NCBI GenBank assembly: GCA_905197905.1
Contig: CAJKAP010000010.1
Span: forward strand, 40,014-104,013
Source: an uncultured Sutterella sp.
GTDB lineage: Bacteria > Pseudomonadota > Gammaproteobacteria > Burkholderiales > Burkholderiaceae_F
Length of the DNA: 64,000 nt
Reading direction: 5' to 3'
This document shows positions 1-8,287 of this stretch, one piece after another (position 1 is the stretch's first letter; every line of letters begins with the position of its first letter). The translations under genes were made by a program, and so were the position numbers. The notes beneath the pieces were generated by a model. It was not told the DNA's origin, made no database searches, and saw nothing but the letters and a program-made list of their open reading frames with translations.

Positions 1-801
1 TTGAGGAGCGGCACTTGGGGCTGCGACATTTACCTCGGGTGCAGCCTTCGTGCCAGCTCCCCAAGCAAAGCCAATTTCCTGGTCGCCCAACTTCATATGT
101 TCAAAGGCGGCAGGCGGAATCAGGGCAAGCGAGGTTGGCAGAAGAATGGTTTCTTCTTTAGCGATCAAATCTAAGCAGTTATCAATGATATTTTTCTGGC
201 GCGCAATAAATTCGTCGTCAGAGGCGGGCGTTTCGCGTTCCAACACCGCACGGGCATCACGAATTTCATCGCGAATATAGTCGTCAAAGAGCCACATATG
301 CGTTGACGGGCGATTAAAGCCGCGACGCTCGAGCTCAGAGTAGAGCTGGTTGTGCTTACGAGCAAAGTGAATCTTAAGTTCGGCCAAGCGGTCATAGAGC
401 CCATACCACTGATTGCGAATGACGGGGTACTGCACCAAGTCTTCAATTTCTTTGATGAGCCCTTTCCAAGCATCGATTTCACGATAGTAAACGGCGATCG
501 GATGGTCAAAGGCGAGTCCAGTGGGGCGCGAGCGGTCCAAATAAGGTGCAAAAATGGCAATCATCTCACCCAATGGACGGCGATGGCATTCCTCGCCAAC
601 TTTATCGTTATCGGTATTGACCTGTTCCAAGTAGGCAATTTCCCAAGGAGCGATTGGTGCCAAAGTTTTCATTTCAGCACGGGCTTCTTCGAGCGTAATC
701 GCCTTTTGGTCGTAACGTTCCGTAATGTCGGCCAACTTTTTCATGCGCTCCGGATCGGGATGCTGTTGACCAAAAGAGGTGGAGGAAGTGGTTAATGTCA
801 T
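1..801 (-). CDS. DUF438/hemerythrin-like domain protein, 3' end outside window
   Basis: An open frame of 267 codons starts with ATG at 801 and runs off the left edge without a stop. A purine-rich ribosome site (AAGGCGG) lies just upstream. The N-terminal ~75 residues resemble the DUF438 module. They are followed by a helical stretch with HFARKHNQLYSELERRGF and DDYIRDEIRDA, which fits the DUF438-associated hemerythrin-like domain in which His and acidic residues bind a di-iron centre. Family members usually continue into a C-terminal PAS domain, which would lie off the window. They are thought to sense O2, NO or redox state, but the role is not settled. The neighbour ric (di-iron repair protein), same strand, supports a nitrosative or oxidative stress context. 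Confidence 0.75.
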   Translation of the reverse strand, partial: MTLTTSSTSFGQQHPDPERMKKLADITERYDQKAITLEEARAEMKTLAPIAPWEIAYLEQVNTDNDKVGEECHRRPLGEMIAIFAPYLDRSRPTGLAFDHPIAVYYREIDAWKGLIKEIEDLVQYPVIRNQWYGLYDRLAELKIHFARKHNQLYSELERRGFNRPSTHMWLFDDYIRDEIRDARAVLERETPASDDEFIARQKNIIDNCLDLIAKEETILLPTSLALIPPAAFEHMKLGDQEIGFAWGAGTKAAPEVNVAAPSAAPQ

Positions 802-826
802 TTTTGTGTTCCGCCTTTGAGAGAGG

Positions 827-861
827 TGAAAAGAGAGAGACCACAAAAAAGCCTCTCTCTT
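827..861 (-). terminator. Rho-independent terminator after ric
   Basis: Read on the minus strand, AAGAGAGA pairs across a T-rich loop with TCTCTCTCTT and is followed by TTTC. It separates ric from the downstream DUF438 gene. Confidence 0.55.
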
Positions 862-872
862 ACACGTAAAGT

Positions 873-1610
873 TTACTGTTCAACGCGGCGAGCTTCGATA
901 TCGATCGCACGCGGGAAAATAATGTTGTTTTCTAAGTGGATGTGTTCGTGCAGCGCGTCGCGGAAAGCTTTCAATTTTTCCATCAAGAGTTTGTACGAAG
1001 CACAGCCATCGGCTGGAGTGGTGAAGCCTCCTGTGAGCTCTTCAATACGTGCTTGACGCTCGCCCTCATCCGCGTGCTCCATTTCCATCATATGCACTGG
1101 GGCAGTGACGCTTCCAGCGCAGTGGAAGGCGGGAGCCGAAGTGTTATTAAGGTCCGCCGCACAGAGCTGATAGATGTAGGGGAAGAGAACACGCTCTTCT
1201 TTCATCAAGTGCTGAGATAGCGCATTAAAGCTCGCTTCAAAGAGGTTTGCCACCTCAAAGAGTTCAGGGTGGTGTTCGCCGTGAACAGACTTCACTTTGT
1301 TGAGAAGTGCAATGATGGCAGGTCCTTCACGGCGAATTCCACGATGATGAATCTTCAAGACGTAGTCCGCCAACAAGTCCGTTGGCCAACTTAAGAAATC
1401 GGGTTTACCAGGTTCAGCGGTATCGTGAATTTTGTCGAGCTCAGCAGCAACTTCCTCGGGAGTATGGCCAGCCAAGGCACAGGCAACGGGAAAGGCTGTT
1501 TTCCCGTGGCAGCAAAAGTCGACGTTGAAACGATCCAACAAGGCTGCCGCACTGGGACTTTTAGCGGCAATTTCGCCCACGCTGAGATGGTCATAAGGGG
1601 TTTGAGCCAT
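873..1610 (-). CDS. ric: Iron-sulfur cluster repair di-iron protein (RIC/YtfE/ScdA family)
   Basis: A 245-residue protein that restores Fe-S clusters damaged by nitric oxide or oxidants, acting in the cytoplasm. The N-terminal ScdA_N/DUF542 domain carries DFCCHG (about residues 31-36). The C-terminal hemerythrin-like domain has the expected His/Glu ligands (HHRGIRREG, VHGEHHPEL, HLMKEERVLFPY, HEHIHLENNIIFPRA). Length fits the family (about 220-250). The start at 1610 is chosen because GGAG lies 8 nt upstream; the frame extends 14 codons further without a better site. It is divergent from a NarL-type response regulator, with a perfect dyad between them. Symbols ytfE, norA and dnrN are used for orthologues. 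Confidence 0.93.
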   Translation of the reverse strand: MAQTPYDHLSVGEIAAKSPSAAALLDRFNVDFCCHGKTAFPVACALAGHTPEEVAAELDKIHDTAEPGKPDFLSWPTDLLADYVLKIHHRGIRREGPAIIALLNKVKSVHGEHHPELFEVANLFEASFNALSQHLMKEERVLFPYIYQLCAADLNNTSAPAFHCAGSVTAPVHMMEMEHADEGERQARIEELTGGFTTPADGCASYKLLMEKLKAFRDALHEHIHLENNIIFPRAIDIEARRVEQ

Positions 1611-1728
1611 GATGTGATCTCCAGAAGAAAAGTTGTATTTAAAAGCAATCATTTTTTTATGAACATGGTAACACTGAGAACCCCTTCCGAAAAGAGCGCA
1701 AAAGAGATAACTCGAAAGGAGTAGTCAG

Positions 1729-1745
1729 ATTAAGAAAATCTTAAT
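1729..1745. promoter_or_regulatory. Perfect dyad between ric and the NarL-type regulator
   Basis: ATTAAGA and TCTTAAT are perfect inverted arms around AAA, about 120 bp upstream of the ric start. It could be an operator for a nitrosative-stress regulator. It matches neither a full NsrR nor a full FNR consensus, so the binder is unknown. Confidence 0.35.
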
Positions 1746-1894
1746 TGAATCAAGGACTTGTGAGGGTAGGGATTAGGGCGAAAAGAGGAGAGGATTTACC
1801 CGAGTAAAAAAGAAGGACTTTAGCAAAAAGAATAATCTTTTGAGGTAGAGAGGCAAGGCACAGCTAGTCCTTTTTAGAGTCCTATTGAGGACTA

Positions 1895-1924
1895 TTGGCA
1901 CGAGGGAGTGTAAAATTATACAAT
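1895..1924 (+). promoter_or_regulatory. Candidate sigma-70 promoter for the NarL-type regulator
   Basis: TTGGCA (1895-1900) and TACAAT (1919-1924) are separated by 18 bp. Transcription would start near 1931, leaving a leader of about 80 nt before the ATG at 2009. Confidence 0.4.
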
Positions 1925-1936
1925 TAAGCCTAGATA

Positions 1937-1970
1937 TACTCCTCAAGGAGAGGGTTCACCTCTAGGTGAA
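1937..1970. promoter_or_regulatory. Two NarL-like 7-2-7 inverted heptamer sites
   Basis: Site 1 (1937-1952) is TACTCCT-CA-AGGAGAG. Its left heptamer fits the NarL/NarP consensus TACYYMT perfectly and the right arm matches 5 of 7. Site 2 (1955-1970) is TTCACCT-CT-AGGTGAA, a perfect dyad with the same geometry but weaker consensus match (10 of 14). Both sit at the start of, or just inside, the predicted leader of a NarL-family regulator, which would suit autorepression. Confidence 0.45.
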
Positions 1971-2008
1971 GACCTTCTACTTCCACCTCGGAATAAAGTA
2001 GTAAAGAT

Positions 2009-2665
2009 ATGCAGAAGATTAGGATTTTACTCGTTGACGACCACGAACTCTTTCGTAGTGGCATCAAAGCACTCCTTCAGCGTCAAAGTGACTTTGAAGT
2101 AGTGGGTGAAGCTGGCGACGGATTGGAAGGCGTGAAACTCGTCGAACACGTTCCAGCCGATGTGTTGCTTTTGGACGTGGACCTCCCGAGCATGAAGGGC
2201 TATGAAGTTCTCGCTCAGATCCGTGATTCTCACCCCAACCTCAACGTGTTGATGCTCACCGTGAGTGAAGACTACGACACCTTGGGTGAATGCTTGCGTT
2301 TAGGCGCTCGTGGCTACTTGAATAAGAACATTGATCAAGAATACTTGCTTCGTGCGATTCGTAGCGTCTACGTGGGTGAAAGTGTCATCTCGCCGCAGAT
2401 GGTGGCGAAGTTTGTGACGCGTATTGCCAATCAGGAAGAACGTCCGCAGACCTTTAGCGATCCCTCGTCTCTCACGCGTCGCGAACGTCAGACGCTTGCT
2501 TGGCTTGCTCGCGGTGTCTCGAACAAGGAAATTGCCCGTGCGCTTGGTTTGGCGGAAAGTACCGTTAAAGTCCATGTGCAGAGCATTTTGCGTAAGCTCG
2601 GTGTGACGAGCCGTGTGCAGGCTGCGGTCTACGCGATCGAACACGGGATGGACAAAGAAAGCTAA
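2009..2665 (+). CDS. NarL/FixJ-family response regulator
   Basis: A 218-residue two-component response regulator. The receiver domain has acidic residues D10/D11, phospho-acceptor D56 (LLLDVDLP), conserved T84 and K106. The C-terminal LuxR-type helix-turn-helix (about 150-210) contains LTRRERQTLAWLARGVSNKEIARALGLAE. Overall it resembles NarL/NarP. No histidine kinase is adjacent, so the partner must be elsewhere. The ribosome site is weak. Candidate 7-2-7 sites in its leader and a stronger one upstream of napA (43831) suggest, but do not show, a nitrate/nitrite-type regulon. Exact orthology to narL or narP cannot be decided from the sequence. Confidence 0.88.
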   Translation: MQKIRILLVDDHELFRSGIKALLQRQSDFEVVGEAGDGLEGVKLVEHVPADVLLLDVDLPSMKGYEVLAQIRDSHPNLNVLMLTVSEDYDTLGECLRLGARGYLNKNIDQEYLLRAIRSVYVGESVISPQMVAKFVTRIANQEERPQTFSDPSSLTRRERQTLAWLARGVSNKEIARALGLAESTVKVHVQSILRKLGVTSRVQAAVYAIEHGMDKES

Positions 2666-2690
2666 GTCGGCCAGCTTCTGGTTGATGAGC

Positions 2691-2752
2691 AAAACGGATA
2701 GTTCTGCCTTTTTCTTTAAAGAAGAAGGCATCGCTATCCGTTTTTTTGTTTT
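2691..2752 (+). terminator. Rho-independent terminator after the NarL-type regulator
   Basis: AAAACGGATAG pairs with CTATCCGTTTT around an inner hairpin (GCC...GGC), followed by a long T tract (2741-2752). Confidence 0.85.
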
Positions 2753-2793
2753 TTGAAAGTCGGAGAAAGAGAACTCTCGCGAGACTTTTCCTT

Positions 2794-3390
2794 TTAATAC
2801 TCCACCGCCACAGGAAGGCGCTTAGCTTTAACGTGAGCGACTTGAGTCTGTAGGAATACCCAGAGGTTTTCTTTGAGTTCGGGACTTAACGAATTGAGCC
2901 CAAACTTGTGTACGTAGAAAAAGCCTTCGAGCGTCATGATGCAGGTGAGTGCAGGAGCTTGTTTTTCTTTAGGAAGTGCTTCAATGCGTTCGTAGAGCGC
3001 ACGATACCAGGCGCGAACAGGCTCCATTAATTCTGGATCATGAGAAAAGTTTGAGAGCAGTGTGTGCCCCACCTTAGCCCAACCACGATTATTTTGCTCA
3101 AATGCTCTGAACCACATCACATAGCCTGCAATGAGGCAATCTGCGGGATCGCCCTCGAAAAGCAACGTGTACTTTTGCATCTCTTCGTCCATGTGAATGA
3201 TGTAGTACTCAATGAGTGCCTTATAGAGTTCGCGTTTATTTTTGAAGTGGTAGGTAAGTGCCCCTTTGCTAATCCCAGCACGCTCCACAATACGGTCAAG
3301 ACTCAAAGCCTCAATCCCTTTTTCGACAATGAGGTCAAAAGCGGTTTTGACTAAAAATTCTTGTGTTTTGCGGCCTTTATCGCTCAGCAT
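2794..3390 (-). CDS. TetR/AcrR-family transcriptional regulator
   Basis: A 198-residue regulator with an N-terminal TetR helix-turn-helix (about 12-58; LSLDRIVERAGISKGALTYHF) and a helical C-terminal ligand domain. The ATG at 3390 has GGAG 8 nt upstream. It lies downstream of, and on the same strand as, the FMN/FAD reductase at 3564-5321, with a terminator between them. It therefore probably has its own promoter. An inverted repeat lies 15-43 bp upstream of its start, and a strong TetR-like dyad lies upstream of the reductase (5384-5407). The likely role is substrate-responsive repression of that reductase. The ligand is unknown. Confidence 0.88.
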   Translation of the reverse strand: MLSDKGRKTQEFLVKTAFDLIVEKGIEALSLDRIVERAGISKGALTYHFKNKRELYKALIEYYIIHMDEEMQKYTLLFEGDPADCLIAGYVMWFRAFEQNNRGWAKVGHTLLSNFSHDPELMEPVRAWYRALYERIEALPKEKQAPALTCIMTLEGFFYVHKFGLNSLSPELKENLWVFLQTQVAHVKAKRLPVAVEY

Positions 3391-3404
3391 TGGGAGTTCT
3401 CCAG

Positions 3405-3433
3405 GTCGTGTAGGAGAGTATTCCTACAACGAC
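3405..3433. promoter_or_regulatory. Inverted repeat upstream of tetR, possible autoregulatory operator
   Basis: GTCGTGTAGGA pairs with TCCTACAACGAC (one extra base) around a 6-bp centre, ending 15 bp from the start codon. Its half-sites differ from the dyad at 5384, so binding by the same TetR protein is uncertain. Confidence 0.35.
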
Positions 3434-3434
3434 G

Positions 3435-3494
3435 AATCAATGAAAAGAAAAATCCTCGACCGCCTTTTCTCGAGAAGAAAAAGAATCGAGGATT
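3435..3494 (-). terminator. Terminator between the reductase and tetR
   Basis: On the minus strand AATCCTCGA pairs with TCGAGGATT and is followed by TTTTCTTTTC. It ends the reductase transcript ahead of tetR. A second hairpin (GAGTGGG/CCCACTC, 3511-3547) precedes it. Confidence 0.7.
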
Positions 3495-3563
3495 CTCAAA
3501 GAAGTTCTTTGAGTGGGGTAGGAGTTATTGTACACTTACCCCCACTCGGGAAAAGACACTTAG

Positions 3564-5321
3564 TTACTTGGCCGCTTTGGCAGCAGCTTCGCCAGCGATA
3601 CGACCGAAGACGATGATATCGGTGTAAGCGTTACCGCCCAAACGGTTTGTGCCGTGCGTCACACCAGTGACTTCACCAGCAGCCCAGAGACCCGGGATCA
3701 CCTTGCCTTCCTTGGTAAGGGCCTGAGCGCGTTCATTGATGCGCACACCACCCATCGTGTGGTGAGTGGACGGCACGGCCTTAATCACGTAGTACTTCCC
3801 TTGGGAGAGATCCACCAAGCCAGCACGGTGATTGAAGTCCTTGTCGTTGCCTTTACCAGTCATCGAAGAAACACGCTTCACAGTGGCTTGCAACTGTTCG
3901 TAAGGCATCTTTGTGAAGTCAGAGACGCACTTCAAATCGTCGCATGTAGCCATAATGCCCTGCTTCGTGAAGGCATCGTATTCCGTCGGATGTTCTTTCA
4001 CGGTGTTACTGATCGCACCGATCTTATCGTTCCAGAGCACCCAGGTGTAACCACCAGGCTGATTCAAGATGGCTTCCGAGAGGACGTCACGACGGCCCAA
4101 TTCTTCCACAAAGCGCTTACCTTCTTGGTTAAGCATAATGGCGCCGTCAAAGCGGGCGTCAGCAATCAATTCGATCACACCAGAGATCGGGTCGCAAATC
4201 GGATAGGTCTGAATGTAGCCCATGTTGACCAATTCTGCGCCAGCGCGTTCAGCCATGTAGAGAGCTTCACCCGTGGTACCCGGAGCGTCAGTGGTCATGA
4301 AGCGTTCGTCAATCTTCGGATTGTACTTCTTCACCATTGCTGGATTAGCGCCGAAACCGCCCGTGGCCAAAACAATACCGCCCTTAGCGTTGAAGGTGTA
4401 AGTGTCGCCGTTCATCGTGGCCTTCACACCCACTACACGACCGCTCTTATCTTTAATAAGCTCTTCAGCCTTCATGTTGCGGATAACCGGGATACCCAAT
4501 TCATCAGCCTTGGCTTGGAACTTCGAGATGAATTCCGTACCCGTATGACCAAACGGAATCAGGGCACGCTTACGGCTGTGACCACCAAAGAAGAAGAGGT
4601 TATCAGGTTCGAAGCGAACACCGAGGTAGTCGCGGCACCACTTAGCAGCATCAAGTGCCCCGTGGGTCATCACTTCGATCACTTTCATGTCACCCTTGCC
4701 GTCACCACCCTTAAAGGTGTCTTGAGCGTGGAGTTCAGGTGAGTCGTCCGTGATACCGAGTTTGGGTTGCACCCAGTTCTGGGCAACGTTCATTTCAGCG
4801 CCAGAAATCAGGGAGTTGCCGCCCACGGCAGGCATCTTTTCGAGCAACACCACGTTGGCACCAGCATTCTTAGCCGTAATAGCGGCAGAGAAACCAGCGC
4901 CGCCCGCACCGATCACGACGACGTCGTAATTGTTGACTTTCGGAAGGTCAGCAGCCGCCTTCTTAACGGCCTTTTTGTCCGCTTTGCTGAGCGTCACGCC
5001 AGCTTTCTTAGCAGCGTCTTTCACAGCATCTAAGAGCCCCTTAGAGGAGAAGGTCGCGCCAGAGATGACGTCAACGTCAGCGGAATTCGTTTCAATAATG
5101 CGGTCTTTCAAGGTGGTGAAGACTTCTTTGCTCAAAACAGGGTTTTCCTGTTCTTTCACAACTTTGATGGACTGGATTTTGCCAGCATCAAAGGTCACAG
5201 CAACGGTCACGTCACCGTGTTTGCCAATACCCGTACCTTCCTGAGTCACAGGAGCGGCAGAGGTGGAGAAAGCAGCAAAAGCCATCAATGTGGCAGCTGT
5301 CAGCATAGAAACTTTTTTCAT
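3564..5321 (-). CDS. Sec-exported FMN-bind/FAD reductase (fumarate/urocanate reductase type)
   Basis: A 585-residue periplasmic reductase. A Sec signal peptide ends near residue 22. An FMN-binding domain follows, with SGAT at 87-90 (Thr90 is the expected covalent FMN site). The FAD_binding_2 domain has GAGGAG at 138-143. Near the C-terminus are the HHTMGG motif (about residue 520) and THGTNRLGGN (about 560). These match the substrate His and Arg motifs of Shewanella-type fumarate and urocanate reductases (Fcc3, UrdA), so a small carboxylate acceptor is likely, such as fumarate, urocanate or a related enoate. It lacks c-haem motifs, so electrons must come from another protein. A TetR regulator and operator are adjacent. 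Covalent flavinylation would need ApbE, which is not in this window. Confidence 0.88.
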   Translation of the reverse strand: MKKVSMLTAATLMAFAAFSTSAAPVTQEGTGIGKHGDVTVAVTFDAGKIQSIKVVKEQENPVLSKEVFTTLKDRIIETNSADVDVISGATFSSKGLLDAVKDAAKKAGVTLSKADKKAVKKAAADLPKVNNYDVVVIGAGGAGFSAAITAKNAGANVVLLEKMPAVGGNSLISGAEMNVAQNWVQPKLGITDDSPELHAQDTFKGGDGKGDMKVIEVMTHGALDAAKWCRDYLGVRFEPDNLFFFGGHSRKRALIPFGHTGTEFISKFQAKADELGIPVIRNMKAEELIKDKSGRVVGVKATMNGDTYTFNAKGGIVLATGGFGANPAMVKKYNPKIDERFMTTDAPGTTGEALYMAERAGAELVNMGYIQTYPICDPISGVIELIADARFDGAIMLNQEGKRFVEELGRRDVLSEAILNQPGGYTWVLWNDKIGAISNTVKEHPTEYDAFTKQGIMATCDDLKCVSDFTKMPYEQLQATVKRVSSMTGKGNDKDFNHRAGLVDLSQGKYYVIKAVPSTHHTMGGVRINERAQALTKEGKVIPGLWAAGEVTGVTHGTNRLGGNAYTDIIVFGRIAGEAAAKAAK

Positions 5322-5383
5322 TCAAGTGTCCCCAAAAATAAAAAAAGGTTGGTTGGTAGTTATCACCCGAAAATTCTAGTCAA

Positions 5384-5407
5384 AAAACCGACCAAATAGT
5401 CGGTTTT
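5384..5407. promoter_or_regulatory. Perfect 9-6-9 dyad, probable TetR operator
   Basis: AAAACCGAC and GTCGGTTTT flank CAAATA, 63 bp upstream of the reductase start. The ACCGACC...GTCGGT core is typical of TetR/AcrR operators. On the minus strand it abuts a TTGACT that could be the -35 element. Confidence 0.65.
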
Positions 5408-5595
5408 AGTTAGGTCTGACGCATTAGAGAAAACCCTTAAGTTAGAGGTAAGAAACTATATAAGTTGATGAAATATAAGAAAAATTTTCGTCTTATTGGG
5501 ATTTTCCCTAATAAAATTACAAGATCATTTATGACGATAAGGATCTTTCCATTGAACCGATTCTCTAGCAGTAAATTAGGGAAAATTGAAATATT

Positions 5596-5614
5596 AAGAA
5601 TGATTATCATATGA
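5596..5614. promoter_or_regulatory. Candidate Fur box
   Basis: The reverse strand contains ATGATAATCATT, the core of the E. coli Fur consensus. I count 13 of 19 matches over the full site. It lies about 155 bp upstream of the lipoprotein start at 5769. Confidence 0.35.
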
Positions 5615-5697
5615 TTTTTATCAATTTGACGGTACTAAATTGATCTTCTATAATCCAAATATGCATGAAATTCCATGCAAAACAGACGCTTTCTTGA

Positions 5698-5714
5698 AGA
5701 CCTATTGGTCGGTT
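5698..5714. promoter_or_regulatory. Second, imperfect copy of the TetR operator
   Basis: AGACCTATTGGTCGGTT matches one strand of the 5384-5407 dyad at 13 of 17 positions and keeps a GACC-TATT-GGTC dyad. It sits 55 bp upstream of the lipoprotein gene, so the same TetR protein might also control that gene. Confidence 0.45.
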
Positions 5715-5768
5715 GCTCATTGGCACTCGAGAAGCGCCTTTTTTTTCACTTTTTGTGGAGTTGAGAGT

Positions 5769-6881
5769 ATGTGGATGAATCCCGTCGAGCGAAAGGTCGG
5801 TTCTTTCTTAGTGGCAGCAGGAATGGCGCTAATGCTGACTGCTTGTGGCGATGCGTTGGTAGAAGACGCTAAAAAAATGCGTGCGCAAGGATTTGGCGTA
5901 CCCGAAGGAATGACCTATGGACAGATGCTTTCGGAAGCAATGGGCGAAAAGGCACTCACCTGGAAGCAAGAAAAGGATGCGAAGCTGGGTGAGGTCGCTG
6001 TTGCGACCATCGCCTTTCCCGTTAAGGCGGATTTAGCCAAGACGATTGAAGCAGAGCGTGAAAAGCAAAAGGCGGAGCGAATTGAAAAGGCTAAACTCGA
6101 TATTGAAGAGTACATTGCGGAGCGTATTAAACGTGCAGAACAAGGTATTTTCACGGACGCGGACTACTACTTTAAAAATCGGCCAGAGTCTGAACTTAGC
6201 CGTTATTTCGAGCAGTCTGGAGAGCCCGCGGGCGTGCATCGTCGAGTCTTGAACGAACTTTTTAATCGCAAGCTAGCTTCGGTTGAATGGCAGCACAATT
6301 CGCTACAGAGTTCGTACGATTTTATTGCCAAGCAGGTCGCTCTGTATAAAGGCTTCCTCGCTCGTAAAGGCATTCCAGAGAGTGAGGTGAAACACTGGAC
6401 CGAGCAGATCAAGGATCGTGAAGCACAACTAGCAGTGCTGAAAGAAACAATGGAAGTGGCGCCGAAGTTAGTTGAGCAGTACACCAAAGAAGCCAAAGAA
6501 AAAGAGGCTAAAGAGAAAGCTGAACTCATGGAAAAGGCGAAAACCGATCCTGCTCCAGAAAACTATCAGCGTGCTCTGAAGGATGCTGAGGAGTTGGATC
6601 CCAAGGTGGGACCTTGGGCTCACTTGACGAAGTCGGGCTTCACGGTCAAATTTGCCAAACTCGATGGTCAAATGGAAATTGTCGATGCCTACCTTGAAAT
6701 GGTTTGGCAGGATAAGACGGTCTTTAAGAAGCAGATTCCTGGTCAGGTCGTCACAATAGCCTTGCTTGAGATTAAAGGAGGAGACGTCACGCAGTACTAC
6801 GAGGAAGCAAACTTCATTGAATCACGCTACCGTGAGGCTCACGGAGAAAATCCATTCGCCAACTTGTTTAAATTCAATTAA
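5769..6881 (+). CDS. Lipoprotein with coiled coil, unknown function
   Basis: A 370-residue predicted lipoprotein. The ATG at 5769 is chosen because GGAG lies 8 nt upstream; the frame is open to 5640 but has no better site. The signal sequence ends in LMLTAC, so Cys26 would be lipidated. The mature part is rich in Lys, Glu and Ala, with long heptad-like helices (about 90-300), and ends in a globular stretch (WAHLTKSGFTVKFAKLDGQ). I do not recognise the family. It is followed 65 bp later by a small exported protein and preceded by candidate Fur and TetR sites. Confidence 0.75.
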   Translation: MWMNPVERKVGSFLVAAGMALMLTACGDALVEDAKKMRAQGFGVPEGMTYGQMLSEAMGEKALTWKQEKDAKLGEVAVATIAFPVKADLAKTIEAEREKQKAERIEKAKLDIEEYIAERIKRAEQGIFTDADYYFKNRPESELSRYFEQSGEPAGVHRRVLNELFNRKLASVEWQHNSLQSSYDFIAKQVALYKGFLARKGIPESEVKHWTEQIKDREAQLAVLKETMEVAPKLVEQYTKEAKEKEAKEKAELMEKAKTDPAPENYQRALKDAEELDPKVGPWAHLTKSGFTVKFAKLDGQMEIVDAYLEMVWQDKTVFKKQIPGQVVTIALLEIKGGDVTQYYEEANFIESRYREAHGENPFANLFKFN

Positions 6882-6894
6882 CGAGTAGAGCCGT

Positions 6895-6930
6895 GGGAGT
6901 TGTTGGTACCAACTCCCCTCGCCATCTTTT
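6895..6930 (+). terminator. Weak hairpin and T tract between 5769 gene and 6947 gene
   Basis: GGGAGTTG pairs with CAACTCCC. The TTTTTT run comes about 10 nt later, so termination is probably partial. The next gene's ribosome site follows immediately. Confidence 0.35.
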
Positions 6931-6946
6931 TTAGGAGTTTAAGAGC

Positions 6947-7285
6947 ATGTTGAAAAAGGTATTGATCGTTGCACTTTTGGGCTTCACAATGAGCGCTCAG
7001 GCTTATTTAATTGACGACAAAGTTCTCAAAGGACTCGCGGGCTATACGTTAAGCCACGTTGGTAAGATCACAGGCTACAAGGATAAAGCGCATCCCAGCG
7101 ATAAGGCGCAATCCAAAGAATTTGAAGGTTGCGCCTATGATCGAGAACTTTTTGTTGATGAAAAGTATGTGGTGGCTTGTCGTGAAGAAACGCTTGGCAT
7201 GGCGATGAATCCCGATATTTTTATTTTTGATAAAGGAGAGGATCGCAAAGCGCTCATTGATGGACAACTCTATTACGTCAGATAA
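6947..7285 (+). CDS. Small exported protein, unknown function
   Basis: A 112-residue protein with a clear Sec signal peptide (MLKKVLIVALLGFTMSAQA, cleavage after residue 19). GGAG precedes the ATG at good spacing. The mature part has two cysteines (GCAYDRELF and VVACREE) that could form a disulfide in the periplasm. No family recognised. It probably shares a transcript with the upstream lipoprotein and converges on the minus-strand gene at 7295 with only 9 bp between them. Confidence 0.65.
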   Translation: MLKKVLIVALLGFTMSAQAYLIDDKVLKGLAGYTLSHVGKITGYKDKAHPSDKAQSKEFEGCAYDRELFVDEKYVVACREETLGMAMNPDIFIFDKGEDRKALIDGQLYYVR

Positions 7286-7294
7286 CAAGCGCGC

Positions 7295-8089
7295 TTAGCA
7301 GTGGCAACGTGAATTGCAAAGATTCATTCCAGTGGCATCTTTATTCACGATAAAGCGATAACGCGTGTAGGCATCGAGTTCAGGTGTTTCCTTTACGACA
7401 GAACTCGGCAGGGGCAACACAACTGAGGCGGCTTCCTTGATGGCATCGAAGTCGCCTTTTTCCATGGTGCGACCAAGAATATAGGAGAGGGTGTACTCGT
7501 ACCAGTCAGAGCCCAAACGCTGGGCGCTTTCAGAGACTTGTTCTAAGTAGCACCAAAATTCATTTTCAGTAAGGTACTGTGCAGCGAACCCACGTTTAGC
7601 GAGTTCCGCAGCTTCCGCAAGGTCCCAGGCGTAAGTCGACTGAAGGTTATCTAAGCTCGTGTTGCAAAGATGTAATGCGGTAGTGATTTTCTCGCGTAAG
7701 GCAAGAATCTTTTCTGAGGGGACAATGAGTTCATTATCAAGCGACGTGCTACGCATGCCGCTTAACAAAAAGTCAAGCTGTGCAAGAACTTCATCGCGGC
7801 CGGTCATTTCTTCCGCGCGCAACTGAGCCTGGATCTCCTCCGAGGAGGCGTTCCCAATCGTAGGTGTTAGCAAAGATTCTTGGCGAATATAGGACGGGAG
7901 CAAGCAAAAGGTTAATAAGCGCTTTTGCTTTTCGGATAACGTATCCGCTTCTTCAAGATGCCCACGATTCAAGAGGCCAACTTTTTCAGAAGATTGCGCC
8001 TTTTTCTCACGATACAAAACAACAGCGTAGGCGAGAAAAGCAAGCAGTAAGAGTCCAGTGCCAATACAAATAATGAGATCTAAACTCAT
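7295..8089 (-). CDS. Membrane-anchored protein, unknown function
   Basis: A 264-residue protein if started at the ATG at 8089 (MSLDLIICIGTG...). The frame extends upstream to a TTG at 8185, but that extension places 32 odd residues before the membrane helix. One N-terminal transmembrane segment (about 5-27) is followed by a basic stop-transfer stretch (YREKK) and a largely helical soluble domain. It ends in a Cys-rich tail (NLCNSRCHC). No ribosome site is convincing for either start. No family recognised. Confidence 0.6.
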   Translation of the reverse strand: MSLDLIICIGTGLLLLAFLAYAVVLYREKKAQSSEKVGLLNRGHLEEADTLSEKQKRLLTFCLLPSYIRQESLLTPTIGNASSEEIQAQLRAEEMTGRDEVLAQLDFLLSGMRSTSLDNELIVPSEKILALREKITTALHLCNTSLDNLQSTYAWDLAEAAELAKRGFAAQYLTENEFWCYLEQVSESAQRLGSDWYEYTLSYILGRTMEKGDFDAIKEAASVVLPLPSSVVKETPELDAYTRYRFIVNKDATGMNLCNSRCHC

Positions 8090-8224
8090 AGCGTCATCAA
8101 AATTAAGTACAGGGTGTTCTAGCCGCGAGGTCTTGATTAGAGAATAGAGAGGGAAGCGTGGAACAACTGTAAAAAAGCGGTTCAAATCTGTTGAAAGGTG
8201 TTTCTCAAGGTGAAAAGAGGCAAG

Positions 8225-8253
8225 TTGAGTGCTGCGTGAAAAGGCTGTAAACT
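8225..8253 (+). promoter_or_regulatory. Candidate sigma-70 promoter
   Basis: TTGAGT (8225-8230), a 17-bp spacer and TAAACT (8248-8253), 34 bp upstream of the ATG at 8288. Confidence 0.5.
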
Positions 8254-8287
8254 CTAAAAACCAAGAATAAATCGTTGAGGACTCACG

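Noticed and set aside
3654..4742. 362-codon plus-strand frame opposite the first flavoprotein
   Set aside because: Antisense shadow of a gene with clear FMN and FAD domains; composition is His/Arg-rich and not protein-like.
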